NCBI RefSeq assembly: GCF_042434395.1
Contig: NZ_JBHLTP010000008.1
Location: forward strand, 62,001 to 126,000
Source: Pontibacillus salicampi
GTDB lineage: Bacteria; Bacillota; Bacilli; Bacillales; BH030062
Length of the DNA: 64,000 nt
Reading direction: 5' to 3'
Part shown: positions 7,666 to 15,470 of the stretch, one piece after another
Layout of the letters: each line of letters starts with the position of its first letter
How positions within the stretch are numbered: the stretch's first letter is position 1
Program-made: the position numbers and the translations under genes
The notes under the pieces: model-generated
Told to the model about the DNA's origin: nothing
What the model saw: the letters and a program-made list of their open reading frames with translations, nothing else
Databases searched by the model: none

Positions 7666-8862
7666 ATGTACACCATCTTTCAACTTATTATACTAATAAT
7701 CTTGTTTGGGGCTTTTATTGCTTTATTTAGAGGTCATCTCAATTTATTTAAAATCATACCAATTCCAAGTAGAAAAATAGCAATAGTCTTCATTATAATT
7801 TGTTTCATCATTATAGGCATTACGCCAGCTTCTTTAGGTTCACAGGCTTCTAGTAATGATTCTGAATCGGAACAAGAAGTTGAAGAAGGAACAAAAGAGA
7901 ATAATAAAGAAGTTGGTGCTTCAGAAGAAGCTACAAACGCAGAAGACATAAATCAAAAAGATGAAACCACTAAAGATGGTATTGAAAATAAGAAAAAAGC
8001 AGAAGCGCAGGATAAATCAAGTGATGATACTAAGGGAGATGCTTCGTCAGAAAACGACAACAGCAATGACGAAGCGGAAAAGAGCGACGAACAACCATTA
8101 AAACAACCATCAAAACAATCAGAAAAAGCTTTTAATGAAGATAATGGAAAGGTCTCTGCAACCGTCACTGGTATAGTTGATGGAGATACAATTGATGTCA
8201 ATGTGAACGGTAAACAAGATACGGTAAGGCTGTTACTAGTAGATACACCAGAAACAAAACACCCAAGCAAGCCTGTTCAAAAGTTTGGTCCAGAGGCGTC
8301 ACAGTTTGCAATGGAAAAGCTATCTGGAAAGCAAATCAAACTTGAATATGATGGTCCTAAACGTGACAAGTATGATCGTCTTCTTGCTTACATATGGGTG
8401 GATGGAAAGATGTTTAACCAGATGCTTTTGGAGCAGGGACTAGGTCGTTATGCATACGTTTATGACCCACCATATAATCATTCGAGTGAGTATATGAAGA
8501 CTCAGGACAGAGCTATGAGCCAAGGTAAAGGTATATGGAGTATAAATGGATATGTAACTAGTGATGGTTTTGATAGCCCTGAACAGAAAGAAACCCAAAC
8601 AGCTAGTGCTTCTCAATATAATAGTTCTAGTAATGAATCTAGCTCCAATCAAACTAGCTCAAGCACTCAACAACAATCTAGTAAAAGTGATAGTAGTTCA
8701 AATTTAAAATACAATCCAAATGGTCCTGATAGAGACTGTGGGGATTTTGATACACATGCAGAGGCACAAGCATTTTTTGAAGCTGCAGGTGGACCTGCAA
8801 GTGACCCGCATAGGTTAGATGGTAACGATAATGATGGTTTAGCATGTGAAAGTTTACCTTAA
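7666..8862 (+). CDS. Membrane-anchored thermonuclease with Excalibur calcium-binding domain
   Basis: This 398-aa exported protein has two hydrophobic segments (about 3-22 and 37-55), an acidic low-complexity linker (60-155), a staphylococcal-nuclease domain (about 163-295), a Ser/Gln-rich linker and a C-terminal Excalibur domain (about 353-398, Cys358 and Cys394, motif LDGNDNDGLACE). All nuclease catalytic positions are present: Asp172 and Asp174 (VDGDT), Arg188, Asp193 and Glu196 (VRLLLVDTPE), and Arg238 (KYDRLLAY). It should degrade DNA or RNA outside the membrane in a Ca2+-dependent way. The start follows AAGGAGGGATACTT. It is island cargo, related in layout to B. subtilis YncB. Confidence 0.88.
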   Translation: MYTIFQLIILIILFGAFIALFRGHLNLFKIIPIPSRKIAIVFIIICFIIIGITPASLGSQASSNDSESEQEVEEGTKENNKEVGASEEATNAEDINQKDETTKDGIENKKKAEAQDKSSDDTKGDASSENDNSNDEAEKSDEQPLKQPSKQSEKAFNEDNGKVSATVTGIVDGDTIDVNVNGKQDTVRLLLVDTPETKHPSKPVQKFGPEASQFAMEKLSGKQIKLEYDGPKRDKYDRLLAYIWVDGKMFNQMLLEQGLGRYAYVYDPPYNHSSEYMKTQDRAMSQGKGIWSINGYVTSDGFDSPEQKETQTASASQYNSSSNESSSNQTSSSTQQQSSKSDSSSNLKYNPNGPDRDCGDFDTHAEAQAFFEAAGGPASDPHRLDGNDNDGLACESLP

Positions 8863-8909
8863 TTGTAAAGTAGAATATTACCTTACTAAGAAAATGGGGG
8901 AGTATAAAC

Positions 8910-9875
8910 TTGAAGAGAAGATACAAATTAATAATGCCACAAAAAGACCTACTTGTTAGTAAAGCATACAGAATTGAAGAATATAATTATGCCAAAGACA
9001 TTAATGTTACGATAAGTGAATTTTTAGCACAACAAGAAGGGGAAATGCAAAGCATACGTGACACAATACGTAAATTTAATTCTATAGAAATGCCAAAGAT
9101 TAGTTCACCAATAAGAGATGTATTAATTAGTCAGCAAGAAGCAATCCGAAATATTGTTAAATCAAATTTTAATACAATAAATTTATTTAATAATATGAAC
9201 CTAAGTGCAAGTATTGGAGATGCTATTTCTGATCAAAAAGCTACCTACCGCTTTATTAATGGAACGATAAGCAATAATTTCTTAAAAGAAAGTCTTGCAA
9301 TACAATCATCATTAGGAGATGTACTAATACAACAACAGATAACATCAAGTTACGTCAGAGAAGCTATGGATAAATTTCAAAAGTCATTACTTGAATTTAA
9401 TAAAAAAGATATGGATTGGAGTCAACTTGGTTCAATTATAGATAGTAGCAAACAACTACTTGAAGGTGTCCAAGGTAACTTAGTAACAAATGAGCCTGGA
9501 AGTTTAGATGGTTTTATTATTAAAGAAGAAAAAGAAGAATATAATGAAGAATCTATGATGAGTAATTTAGTTGAATTATTTAATAATGTGTTTAAAGTTT
9601 CTAACACACTTAATCCACAGTACATCTGGGTAATATTAAATAGATTAGCAGTAATACTAACTATTATGCAGTTTTTACAGCCAAATTCTAATGTAACAAA
9701 TAATTATAAGGTGGAACAACAGAACATTAATATAATACAAATTGAGAATAACTACATTTATGAGAATAAGTATTATATGAAGAGAAGCGGAATAAATAAT
9801 GCGAGGTATGAGAGATATGATATTAACATAAGCGATGTAAAAAACTTAGAGTTTACTGCTGGTGAGGACACATAG
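8910..9875 (+). CDS. Unassigned island protein with three 33-residue repeats
   Basis: I do not recognise this 321-aa protein. It starts at TTG 8910 after a GGGGGAG. Residues 64-83, 98-117 and 131-150 form imperfect repeats with the pattern S-x-(I/L)-(R/G)-D-(V/A)-(L/I)-x-x-Q, spaced about 33 residues apart and probably helical. An acidic stretch (205-215) precedes one likely membrane-crossing helix (about 237-256), followed by an Asn/Tyr-rich tail. It lies 47 bases after the thermonuclease gene in the same direction and may be co-transcribed. AT-richness and isolation suggest horizontal origin. Confidence 0.6.
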   Translation: MKRRYKLIMPQKDLLVSKAYRIEEYNYAKDINVTISEFLAQQEGEMQSIRDTIRKFNSIEMPKISSPIRDVLISQQEAIRNIVKSNFNTINLFNNMNLSASIGDAISDQKATYRFINGTISNNFLKESLAIQSSLGDVLIQQQITSSYVREAMDKFQKSLLEFNKKDMDWSQLGSIIDSSKQLLEGVQGNLVTNEPGSLDGFIIKEEKEEYNEESMMSNLVELFNNVFKVSNTLNPQYIWVILNRLAVILTIMQFLQPNSNVTNNYKVEQQNINIIQIENNYIYENKYYMKRSGINNARYERYDINISDVKNLEFTAGEDT

Positions 9876-9888
9876 ATTTTATAGTAAA

Positions 9889-10023
9889 ACGCTCTAGAGA
9901 GTTTATCTAAAAATTATTTAGGAGAAATAGATAGGGGATTAAGGAAGAGAACTGATGAGGCTTTAGAAGAAAACCTATGGTTCTTTGAAAAATTAGAAGA
10001 AAAAGATATTAATAATGTATAAT
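9889..10023 (+). pseudogene. Short coding remnant, possible MazF/PemK-like C-terminus
   Basis: An open frame without a credible start encodes about 43 residues including SKNYLGEIDRGLRKRTDEAL, which resembles the last helix region of PemK/MazF-type toxins. It has no start codon with a ribosome binding site and no upstream homologous sequence, so it is either a remnant or chance. Confidence 0.25.
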
Positions 10024-10062
10024 CTTTTTGGTTTTCTTATAGTAATGTGGACAAACACATAC

Positions 10063-10100
10063 CCAAGAGAGTGTGACTTATATTGTTTACACGCTCTTGG
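10063..10100. terminator. Hairpin between converging island genes
   Basis: CCAAGAGAGTGT pairs with ACACGCTCTTGG around an AT-rich loop. There is no long T-run on either side, so terminator activity is uncertain. Confidence 0.4.
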
Positions 10101-10118
10101 CTATGTTATAACTATAAC

Positions 10119-10754
10119 CTATTGAAATTGAGTTAATTGCTTATTTAAAACTTCAATAAGCTTTCTAAATTGTTCTTTATCAAAGATTTCATCAAACTCA
10201 AGTTTCTTTGTTCCATACTGTATAAATAAGCCTTTCTCAAGCAAGCTATCTTTGAATGGTCTTACTTCTTTAATAGTTTGATATCGCAATTTTTGGCTGA
10301 ATTCTAAATCTTTTGAAACAAACCATACTCTGTAATTGGTTGCGATTAAATAGCCTTTAATCTCTTTATTCTTAGTTTTGTCGAACTCACATTGGATAAA
10401 AGTTAAGCCTCTTTCATCCTTATCAAAAATATGTGATAATAACTTGCGAAAAAAGACACTATTCTTTCTAACTTCATCGTATTCATAGTTCGTGTAGCCT
10501 GTATGCTCTAAATCTACAAGTTTAGTTAACAATGATTTGACTTCTTGATGCTCCTTTTCTTTCTTCATTTCCTGTTGTTTTTTTCTTTCAATAGCACGAG
10601 CTTGAGCTTCTTGCTTCTTTGTTCTTCTTTGTTCTTCTTTATCTTGTCTATATGTTAGGACCTTATTATTCACTTCATTAGGGTCACTATTTTTTGCTAT
10701 CACTTTAATAAAAGCATCTTCTACCTTGTAGCAAACTGTTCTATACACTCCCAT
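10119..10754 (-). CDS. Unassigned island protein, PH-like C-terminal domain
   Basis: This 211-aa protein is not in a family I can name with confidence. Residues about 40-75 are rich in Lys, Glu, Gln and Arg and should form a coiled coil. Residues about 110-205 read like a bacterial pleckstrin-homology/GRAM-type domain (KGYLIATNYRVWFVSKD, then TIKEVRPFKDSLLEKGLFI). It begins 14 bases after the stop of the Excalibur/YHYH gene on the same strand, so the two likely form an operon. No signal peptide is seen, so it is cytoplasmic or at the inner membrane face. Confidence 0.55.
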   Translation of the reverse strand: MGVYRTVCYKVEDAFIKVIAKNSDPNEVNNKVLTYRQDKEEQRRTKKQEAQARAIERKKQQEMKKEKEHQEVKSLLTKLVDLEHTGYTNYEYDEVRKNSVFFRKLLSHIFDKDERGLTFIQCEFDKTKNKEIKGYLIATNYRVWFVSKDLEFSQKLRYQTIKEVRPFKDSLLEKGLFIQYGTKKLEFDEIFDKEQFRKLIEVLNKQLTQFQ

Positions 10755-10768
10755 TTAACTCTCCACTC

Positions 10769-12004
10769 CTATGCAATCATTTTCATAGCTACGTAGTAAC
10801 GACGACCTAGCCACCCCAGAGATATAAATCCTAAAAATAGTAATGTGACTACAGTGTCTTCCTTCTGTTCTCTCTTGAATTCTGTAAAACCTTCATTATA
10901 ATAGTGGCTAAAGATTTCTTTTGAGCTTGAATGTTCATCTGGAACAGTCATTTCTTCACCGCTTAGTCCTTGTTGATAAGCTGTTTCTTGGATTTTGATG
11001 ACCTCTTTGTTAGATTCAAAACCTTCTTTATACCAACTTATATATCTAGATTGTTTAAAGTTAGGCTCTTTATAATTAAGCATAGTAAAGGCATCGTCAT
11101 AGCCTTTCTGAATATAAGTATCTTCAAGTTCCTTTTGACCTTTTTCAAAACCATCCATATATGCTTTCACGAAATTATCTTCTAGATCATCAGGTATGTT
11201 TTTGCTATCTTTCTTACCGTCCTCATAGCCAGTTGTATTAAACTGTTTCTCTTTTTCTTTAATTTTTTCTGCAATTGCTTCATCAAATCCTGTTGAAAAA
11301 GAAGTACTTAAGACTTTATTGTTTTTGTATTTAGATGGAACAGCAAATTTATTGTTTTCTTTCCCGAAGTTATAACCATCTTTTTTAGCTTGTTTTTCTT
11401 CAGCTTCAATTTCCTTTAAGCCTTCTTCATACCCTTTGCTATAACCAGAGCTATATCCTTCTTGATATGCTTCTGAACCTTTTGATGCTTCACTGTTCTC
11501 TGCTGCTTTAGCATATCCATCTTTATAGCCGACCGAGTGACCGTCTTCCTCTCCATTATCTTCTTCAACCTTAGCTACTTGAGCTGGGCTTCCATTGATT
11601 TTAGAAGTGTCATACCCAGATGGGACTTCACATGGAATTCCATCATCAACAACATTACCCCAACCATCCAAACGTTCTGGATCATAGTCTTTGCTATACC
11701 CTTTTTTGTTCCAATAGGCTACAACCTCATCATAAGAAGAGAAGTCGGAGCAGTCCTTGTCATGCGACTGTGTGCTACTTGGGGTAGTAGTTGATTGACC
11801 ACTGGTGCTGTTGCTAGAGTGGGAAGAACTACCAGTATTATGATAATGGTAACCACTACATAGACCTTTAGCTTGGGATTTGGAGGAACAGTTGTGACCA
11901 CCACTACTGTCAGTTCTTCCTGAATGGGCATAACTAACTTCTTGGAAGCTTAAGCTTGCTAAAATAATAACCATAATAAATGCTAGTTGCTTCAAAACCT
12001 TCAT
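10769..12004 (-). CDS. Secreted YHYH/Excalibur protein with GY-rich repeats and a C-terminal anchor
   Basis: This 411-aa protein has a signal peptide (1-26, cleavage near SYA/HSG), then a YHYH domain (27-57; His27, His37, Cys39, Cys49, YHYH at 52-55), a Ser/Thr-rich linker, an Excalibur domain (about 85-126; Cys85, Cys125) and a long helical region (155-378). That region repeats the pattern (A/G)Y-x-(D/E)G(Y/F)-x-x-G about eight times. A transmembrane helix (about 384-400) and a short tail end the protein. It should be anchored in the membrane with its metal-binding domains in the cell wall. The function is unknown. It is the second Excalibur protein of the island. Confidence 0.7.
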   Translation of the reverse strand: MKVLKQLAFIMVIILASLSFQEVSYAHSGRTDSSGGHNCSSKSQAKGLCSGYHYHNTGSSSHSSNSTSGQSTTTPSSTQSHDKDCSDFSSYDEVVAYWNKKGYSKDYDPERLDGWGNVVDDGIPCEVPSGYDTSKINGSPAQVAKVEEDNGEEDGHSVGYKDGYAKAAENSEASKGSEAYQEGYSSGYSKGYEEGLKEIEAEEKQAKKDGYNFGKENNKFAVPSKYKNNKVLSTSFSTGFDEAIAEKIKEKEKQFNTTGYEDGKKDSKNIPDDLEDNFVKAYMDGFEKGQKELEDTYIQKGYDDAFTMLNYKEPNFKQSRYISWYKEGFESNKEVIKIQETAYQQGLSGEEMTVPDEHSSSKEIFSHYYNEGFTEFKREQKEDTVVTLLFLGFISLGWLGRRYYVAMKMIA

Positions 12005-12138
12005 CTCGTATCTCCCTTTTATTAATATAGTCCTTACTTATTTTACATTGAAATCCCCACCAATCATAGAAAATTTTTACATTAATAGAAGAAAAATACC
12101 TATAGTCTTTTAACTTATATATCAAAAATATCGTCATA

Positions 12139-12168
12139 TAAAAAAAGCAACTGCAAATGCAGTTGCTT
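12139..12168 (-). terminator. Terminator of the 104-aa island gene
   Basis: GCAACTGCA and TGCAGTTGC flank a 2-base loop. Read leftward, the hairpin is followed by seven T. Confidence 0.85.
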
Positions 12169-12175
12169 GAAAGAA

Positions 12176-12490
12176 TTACGATTGTGGTACTGATAAATTC
12201 ATAGCTCTCATTAAATCAATAGCAGACATATGTGGTAAGTGGTTGATAAATTGCTTTGCATTAGCATAGTCGAAAAATCTGAAGTGCTCCAATTCTTTAT
12301 CTACGTTATAAACATCTTGGAGTGAGTCATAATCCAATGAAAAAACACTCACAATAGTGTCGTTAGTGATTGGTTCGTTTGCTGAAAGAATAACGACACC
12401 TAAACTCTTGTCCATTGAGCTGATACATGTTCCTTCAACTGTTGCTGAGTCAAATAGATTGTTCGGGAAGTGAATTGTTGGTTCATTCAT
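12176..12490 (-). CDS. Unassigned 104-aa island protein
   Basis: This small acidic soluble protein has no recognisable domain. It begins at ATG 12490, 6 bases after AGGAGATGA on the complementary strand, and ends just before a strong terminator, which supports expression as a single gene. It has no cysteines apart from Cys17 and no signal peptide. Its C-terminal half (HFRFFDYANAKQFINHL onward) looks helical. Confidence 0.5.
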   Translation of the reverse strand: MNEPTIHFPNNLFDSATVEGTCISSMDKSLGVVILSANEPITNDTIVSVFSLDYDSLQDVYNVDKELEHFRFFDYANAKQFINHLPHMSAIDLMRAMNLSVPQS

Positions 12491-12679
12491 TACATCATCT
12501 CCTAAAATATAGTCACATAAGTATTTAGACAGAACTTCATTATTCCCTTCTTATTACTCATTAATTTACATTATATTAACAAATATGTTTGTTTATATTA
12601 ATTCTTGGAGGTATTTTGGTGAGTGTGTCAAATAATAAAACATAGAACCAATTGAAGTGGGAGAGGTGGGACTGGAATC

Positions 12680-13807
12680 TTGAGGAAGAAAGTTTATATA
12701 AGCCCGAATACTCAAAGTGAAATAGTACCGTTACTAGGAGAGAGTATGTTGCTTTATGATGAAGTGTATTTAGATATAACAATACCAAGCTTCTTTGATG
12801 TCATTAGTAAAAATATAGGAGGGAATTCACTAGAATATTTATTAGAGAATGGAATTCTAAGGTTTACTAATGATTCTAGTCACTACGTAATTGGAAGCCA
12901 ACAAAATAGCCCTGAAGAAAAATTTATTTTTTCACTAACTGATGATGAAGAAAAAACACATAAAAAAAAAAAAAAACAGTCTATTAAAAAGACACTTAAA
13001 CCATTTTACTCTAAAGGGTTAATAGATAAGGTGTTAAATAATATTGAAGAAACTGGAGTTGACCATGGCAAAGTGTTAGAAGCAAGTGTATATGATTTAG
13101 ACAACATTCCATATGTAAAAGAAGTATTGAATTTTGTTGTTGATTATTTCGAACTACCAAATTTTGAATTTGCTAGAGGAGATAACGGAGGAGTGATTTT
13201 TGACCCGAAAAGACAGTTGAAAGAAGACGAAAGAAAGAATGTTACTGAATTAGCGACATTCGGACTCCATATAATTGCGGAAACTAACCAAAAATTGTTC
13301 TTATCTAGAGTGTTAGGAGAAGTAAGTTGTGAAAGAGAGCTAGAACCTTTTTTGAAGCGTAAACTTGGAACAGTTTTCGAAAATCATAAAGTCAAAGATT
13401 TAAGCGATAATTTCTTAGAGCTATGTGAAATCAATAACTTTCCTAACATTAAAGAAGCAGTTGCATCAAATATGTTATCTATAGAAGACTTAATAAAGCT
13501 AAGGGAAAGTAAAAATGGGAAAGTGCTTAGAGTATGGCTTGATTCTACTACAGATCGCTGTGTAACTAAAAAGGTTAACTTCACAAAGGAAGTTGCAAAA
13601 CAAATGAGTATGTCTAATAACATTGATCTTCCTACAAAAACTTTAACTTTTCTTGCTATTCAAAGTGTAGGAATACTAAATGCTCCAATGGGAATTGTAG
13701 CTTCAGCAGGTACTGAATTTGTTTTACCTTATTTGCAAAATTATTGGAGACCAAATCTATTTTTTGATAAAGCAAGAAAAATAGTCCCTAAAACTCAAAA
13801 CGCATAA
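12680..13807 (+). CDS. Unassigned 375-aa protein, first gene of a candidate two-gene defence cassette
   Basis: No known family is recognised. It begins at a TTG downstream of GGAGAGGTGGG. The first 90 residues look like a beta/alpha domain, followed by a lysine block (94-106) encoded by a run of 15 A (12962-12976), a mainly helical middle (110-300), and a hydrophobic stretch (about 318-352) that could insert in the membrane. It ends 55 bases before a predicted PD-(D/E)XK nuclease gene on the same strand. Context (island edge, AT-rich, nuclease partner) suggests a phage-defence or toxin role, but this is inference. Confidence 0.5.
   Translation: MRKKVYISPNTQSEIVPLLGESMLLYDEVYLDITIPSFFDVISKNIGGNSLEYLLENGILRFTNDSSHYVIGSQQNSPEEKFIFSLTDDEEKTHKKKKKQSIKKTLKPFYSKGLIDKVLNNIEETGVDHGKVLEASVYDLDNIPYVKEVLNFVVDYFELPNFEFARGDNGGVIFDPKRQLKEDERKNVTELATFGLHIIAETNQKLFLSRVLGEVSCERELEPFLKRKLGTVFENHKVKDLSDNFLELCEINNFPNIKEAVASNMLSIEDLIKLRESKNGKVLRVWLDSTTDRCVTKKVNFTKEVAKQMSMSNNIDLPTKTLTFLAIQSVGILNAPMGIVASAGTEFVLPYLQNYWRPNLFFDKARKIVPKTQNA
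12962..12976 (+). repeat. Homopolymer of 15 A inside a coding region
   Basis: The run encodes five lysines in the 375-aa protein. Such tracts favour polymerase slippage or ribosomal frameshifting. Confidence 0.85.
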
Positions 13808-13862
13808 CTTAGGTAAAGAAGTAGCAACAATAACTTTATATGAATGTGGGGGTAACTATACT

Positions 13863-14435
13863 ATGGATTATTATACGCAATTTTTATCAAAAGCGATTAA
13901 TAATATCCATCAAGATTTCTTTAATGTTATAACAAGTTGTGGAGATAAAACTGAAGTAATAGTTCGAGAAAGGGTTTTTTGTTATGAATTCTACCATCAA
14001 ATGAGATTAATCCAAAAGAATTATGAACTAGATAGGTACATTTTGTCTGGAGAGATTGATAAAAGAGGGCATAATGAAATTGAATTACAAAGAAATCCAG
14101 ATTTTGTCTTACATAATTATGGGACTAATGAAAATAACCTTATTATAATTGAAGTGAAAATTAGATTTGACAGAGATGAAATCAAAAATGATTTTGAAAC
14201 GTTAACAACATACGTAGATAAGTACAGCTATCGAAAAGGGTGTTTTGTACTCGTCAATTACACAATGCAATATTTCATTGAACAATACTTATTAAGGCTT
14301 AATAATGAAGGTATAAATAACTTAAACAAAAATGCTGACGATATTTTTATACTAGCTAAGAAGGACAGCTTTTCAAAGATAGAAATAGAGACATTGAAAG
14401 ATTTATTGTTAAAAACTGCTTATGAGTTGAACTAA
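13863..14435 (+). CDS. Predicted PD-(D/E)XK nuclease
   Basis: This 190-aa protein contains a likely restriction-endonuclease-like core. Glu42 lies in the first helix (FCYEFYHQMR), Glu64 in GEID, then Pro79-Asp80 (NPDFVLHN), and Glu97-x-Lys99 (IIIEVK), which is the usual E...PD...ExK order. The remaining part is helical. It has a GGGGGT ahead of ATG 13863. It follows the 375-aa gene and is the last gene before the right attachment repeat. It should cut nucleic acid; the target is unknown. Motif recognition is by eye, with no profile search. Confidence 0.6.
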   Translation: MDYYTQFLSKAINNIHQDFFNVITSCGDKTEVIVRERVFCYEFYHQMRLIQKNYELDRYILSGEIDKRGHNEIELQRNPDFVLHNYGTNENNLIIIEVKIRFDRDEIKNDFETLTTYVDKYSYRKGCFVLVNYTMQYFIEQYLLRLNNEGINNLNKNADDIFILAKKDSFSKIEIETLKDLLLKTAYELN

Positions 14436-14515
14436 ATAATATAGTTGGGTATTATTTAGTTAACGACATTTACAATCATTGAAGCGTGTAGTTATCAACC
14501 CCCAACGTAATTCTT

Positions 14516-14777
14516 AACCCTGCACAGGTCTTTCCTTGTTATGGGCTTTGATTCCGAAGTGAACGAAGAGTTAGACAAAACATTTGAAATAAACGGTATT
14601 CCAGTTGTTATGCACAATCAGGACATTCCTATTGTAGAAGGAACTATTATCGATTTTAAGCAAAACATGATGGGTGGCGGATTCACTATCGATAACCCGA
14701 ACGCCATCGCTAATTGCGGTTGTGGCTCATCCTTCAAGACGGCAACAAATGCAGGTTCACCGGATGAGAATTGTTAA
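14516..14777 (+). pseudogene. Duplicated 3' fragment of the HesB/IscA gene
   Basis: About 260 bases match the 3' two thirds of the HesB gene at 6060-6422. The first 120 bases of the good alignment (from 14541) carry about 23 mostly synonymous or conservative changes, while everything from 14661 on is nearly identical. There is no start region: the N-terminal third and a ribosome binding site are missing, and a one-base indel separates the CTTTCCT similarity from the MGFDSEV frame. It still keeps the CGCG ligands but lacks Cys36. Confidence 0.85.
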
Positions 14778-14828
14778 TTTAGAACAGTAAACATTTTTAT
14801 AGCTGTGGACTATACCTTCTCGATAGTA
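14661..14828 (+). repeat. Right attachment repeat (attR-like)
   Basis: This is the counterpart of 6306-6473 with two differences in 168 bases. The distance between the copies (8,355 bases) gives the size of the inserted DNA. Confidence 0.85.
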
Positions 14829-14854
14829 TATTTACTATTGGAGAAGGGTTTTTT
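14815..14854 (+). terminator. Original host terminator of the HesB gene
   Basis: CCTTCTCGATAGT pairs with ACTATTGGAGAAGG around a short AT loop, followed by six T. The right arm lies outside the direct repeat, so this is likely the pre-integration terminator displaced by the island. Confidence 0.7.
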
Positions 14855-14890
14855 ATTAACAGCTTCTGTCGCTTTATATAAGCGCCCATA

Positions 14891-15272
14891 TGGAAGACTT
14901 GAAGGCGAGATAAGGTTGGTCTCTTGCTGAAAGGCGAGTTGAGTGGTCGGAAATAGCTCCGCTTTCCTACGACTCCACACGACGTGGGGTCGTTCACCAT
15001 TGCTATAGGATGTAGCGCTTTTAGGTGAACTTCCTTTTGAGCCTATTTGAGTGGTTCTCGAAGCTAAAAGAAAGAAAGCTCCTTTTAGCGTTGATTGGGC
15101 TGGAATCACGGAGACTCCCGCGGAAAAACGAATGAGCAGAGACCCCGGAAGGCGGCGTTCTTTGCCGACTGAGGAGGCTCAGCCGTTCGTCCGTAGGAAA
15201 GCGAAGTGATTCCAGCCCAATCAACTACTCTTTCTATACTCCTTCCAAATTATCTCGAATCCAAGTCTTCCA
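14891..15272. repeat. MITE-like element with 21-bp terminal inverted repeats
   Basis: TGGAAGACTTG....CGAGAT at 14891-14911 is inverted at 15252-15272 with 18 of 21 matches. The 382-bp interior has no gene and contains a second palindromic element (15090-15225). Related segments occur near 27395, 55125 and the right edge of the window, so it belongs to an interspersed family. No convincing target-site duplication is visible. Confidence 0.55.
15090..15225. repeat. Bacillaceae-type 136-bp palindromic repeat
   Basis: A perfect 20-bp inverted repeat (15090-15109 and 15206-15225) encloses a GC-richer segment with the motifs GGAGACTCCCGCGG, GAGGAGGCTCAGCCG and GGAAAGCGAAG. Intergenic repeats of this style are frequent in Bacillus-related genomes. 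The RNA would fold into one long stem. It is nested inside the MITE-like element. Confidence 0.65.
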
Positions 15273-15470
15273 CTATCTCCCCATCATATGGAACATCAAC
15301 TCGGGTCTTTAACCAAGTTCGTTCATAAATAGAACATCAAGAAGAATTTTTATCCGGATATTGTTAACCTACCGTATTTACATACACTCTCCTCTAACTC
15401 CATTCTGAAGTTTCAATATCCAATTCCAGTGAAATGGTAATGTACAACGTTTTTTCAAGGAGGTCGTACG

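Larger units (their letters stand above)
6306..14828. mobile_element. 8.36-kb integrated island in the 3' end of the HesB/IscA gene
   Basis: The island is bounded by a 168-bp direct repeat (6306-6473 and 14661-14828, 2 mismatches) that spans the last codons of the HesB gene and its terminator stem. A tyrosine integrase remnant lies immediately inside the left repeat, as expected beside an attachment site. The cargo is more AT-rich than its surroundings and is absent from the B. subtilis order. Genes carried: secreted thermonuclease, several unassigned proteins, an Excalibur/YHYH protein and a predicted nuclease cassette. With its integrase broken, the island is probably fixed. No replication or conjugation genes are seen. 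Confidence 0.85.

Noticed and set aside
15090..15225. Retron or other structured RNA system
   Set aside because: The palindrome is long, but no reverse transcriptase or partner gene is near and similar intergenic palindromes are common in Bacillaceae.
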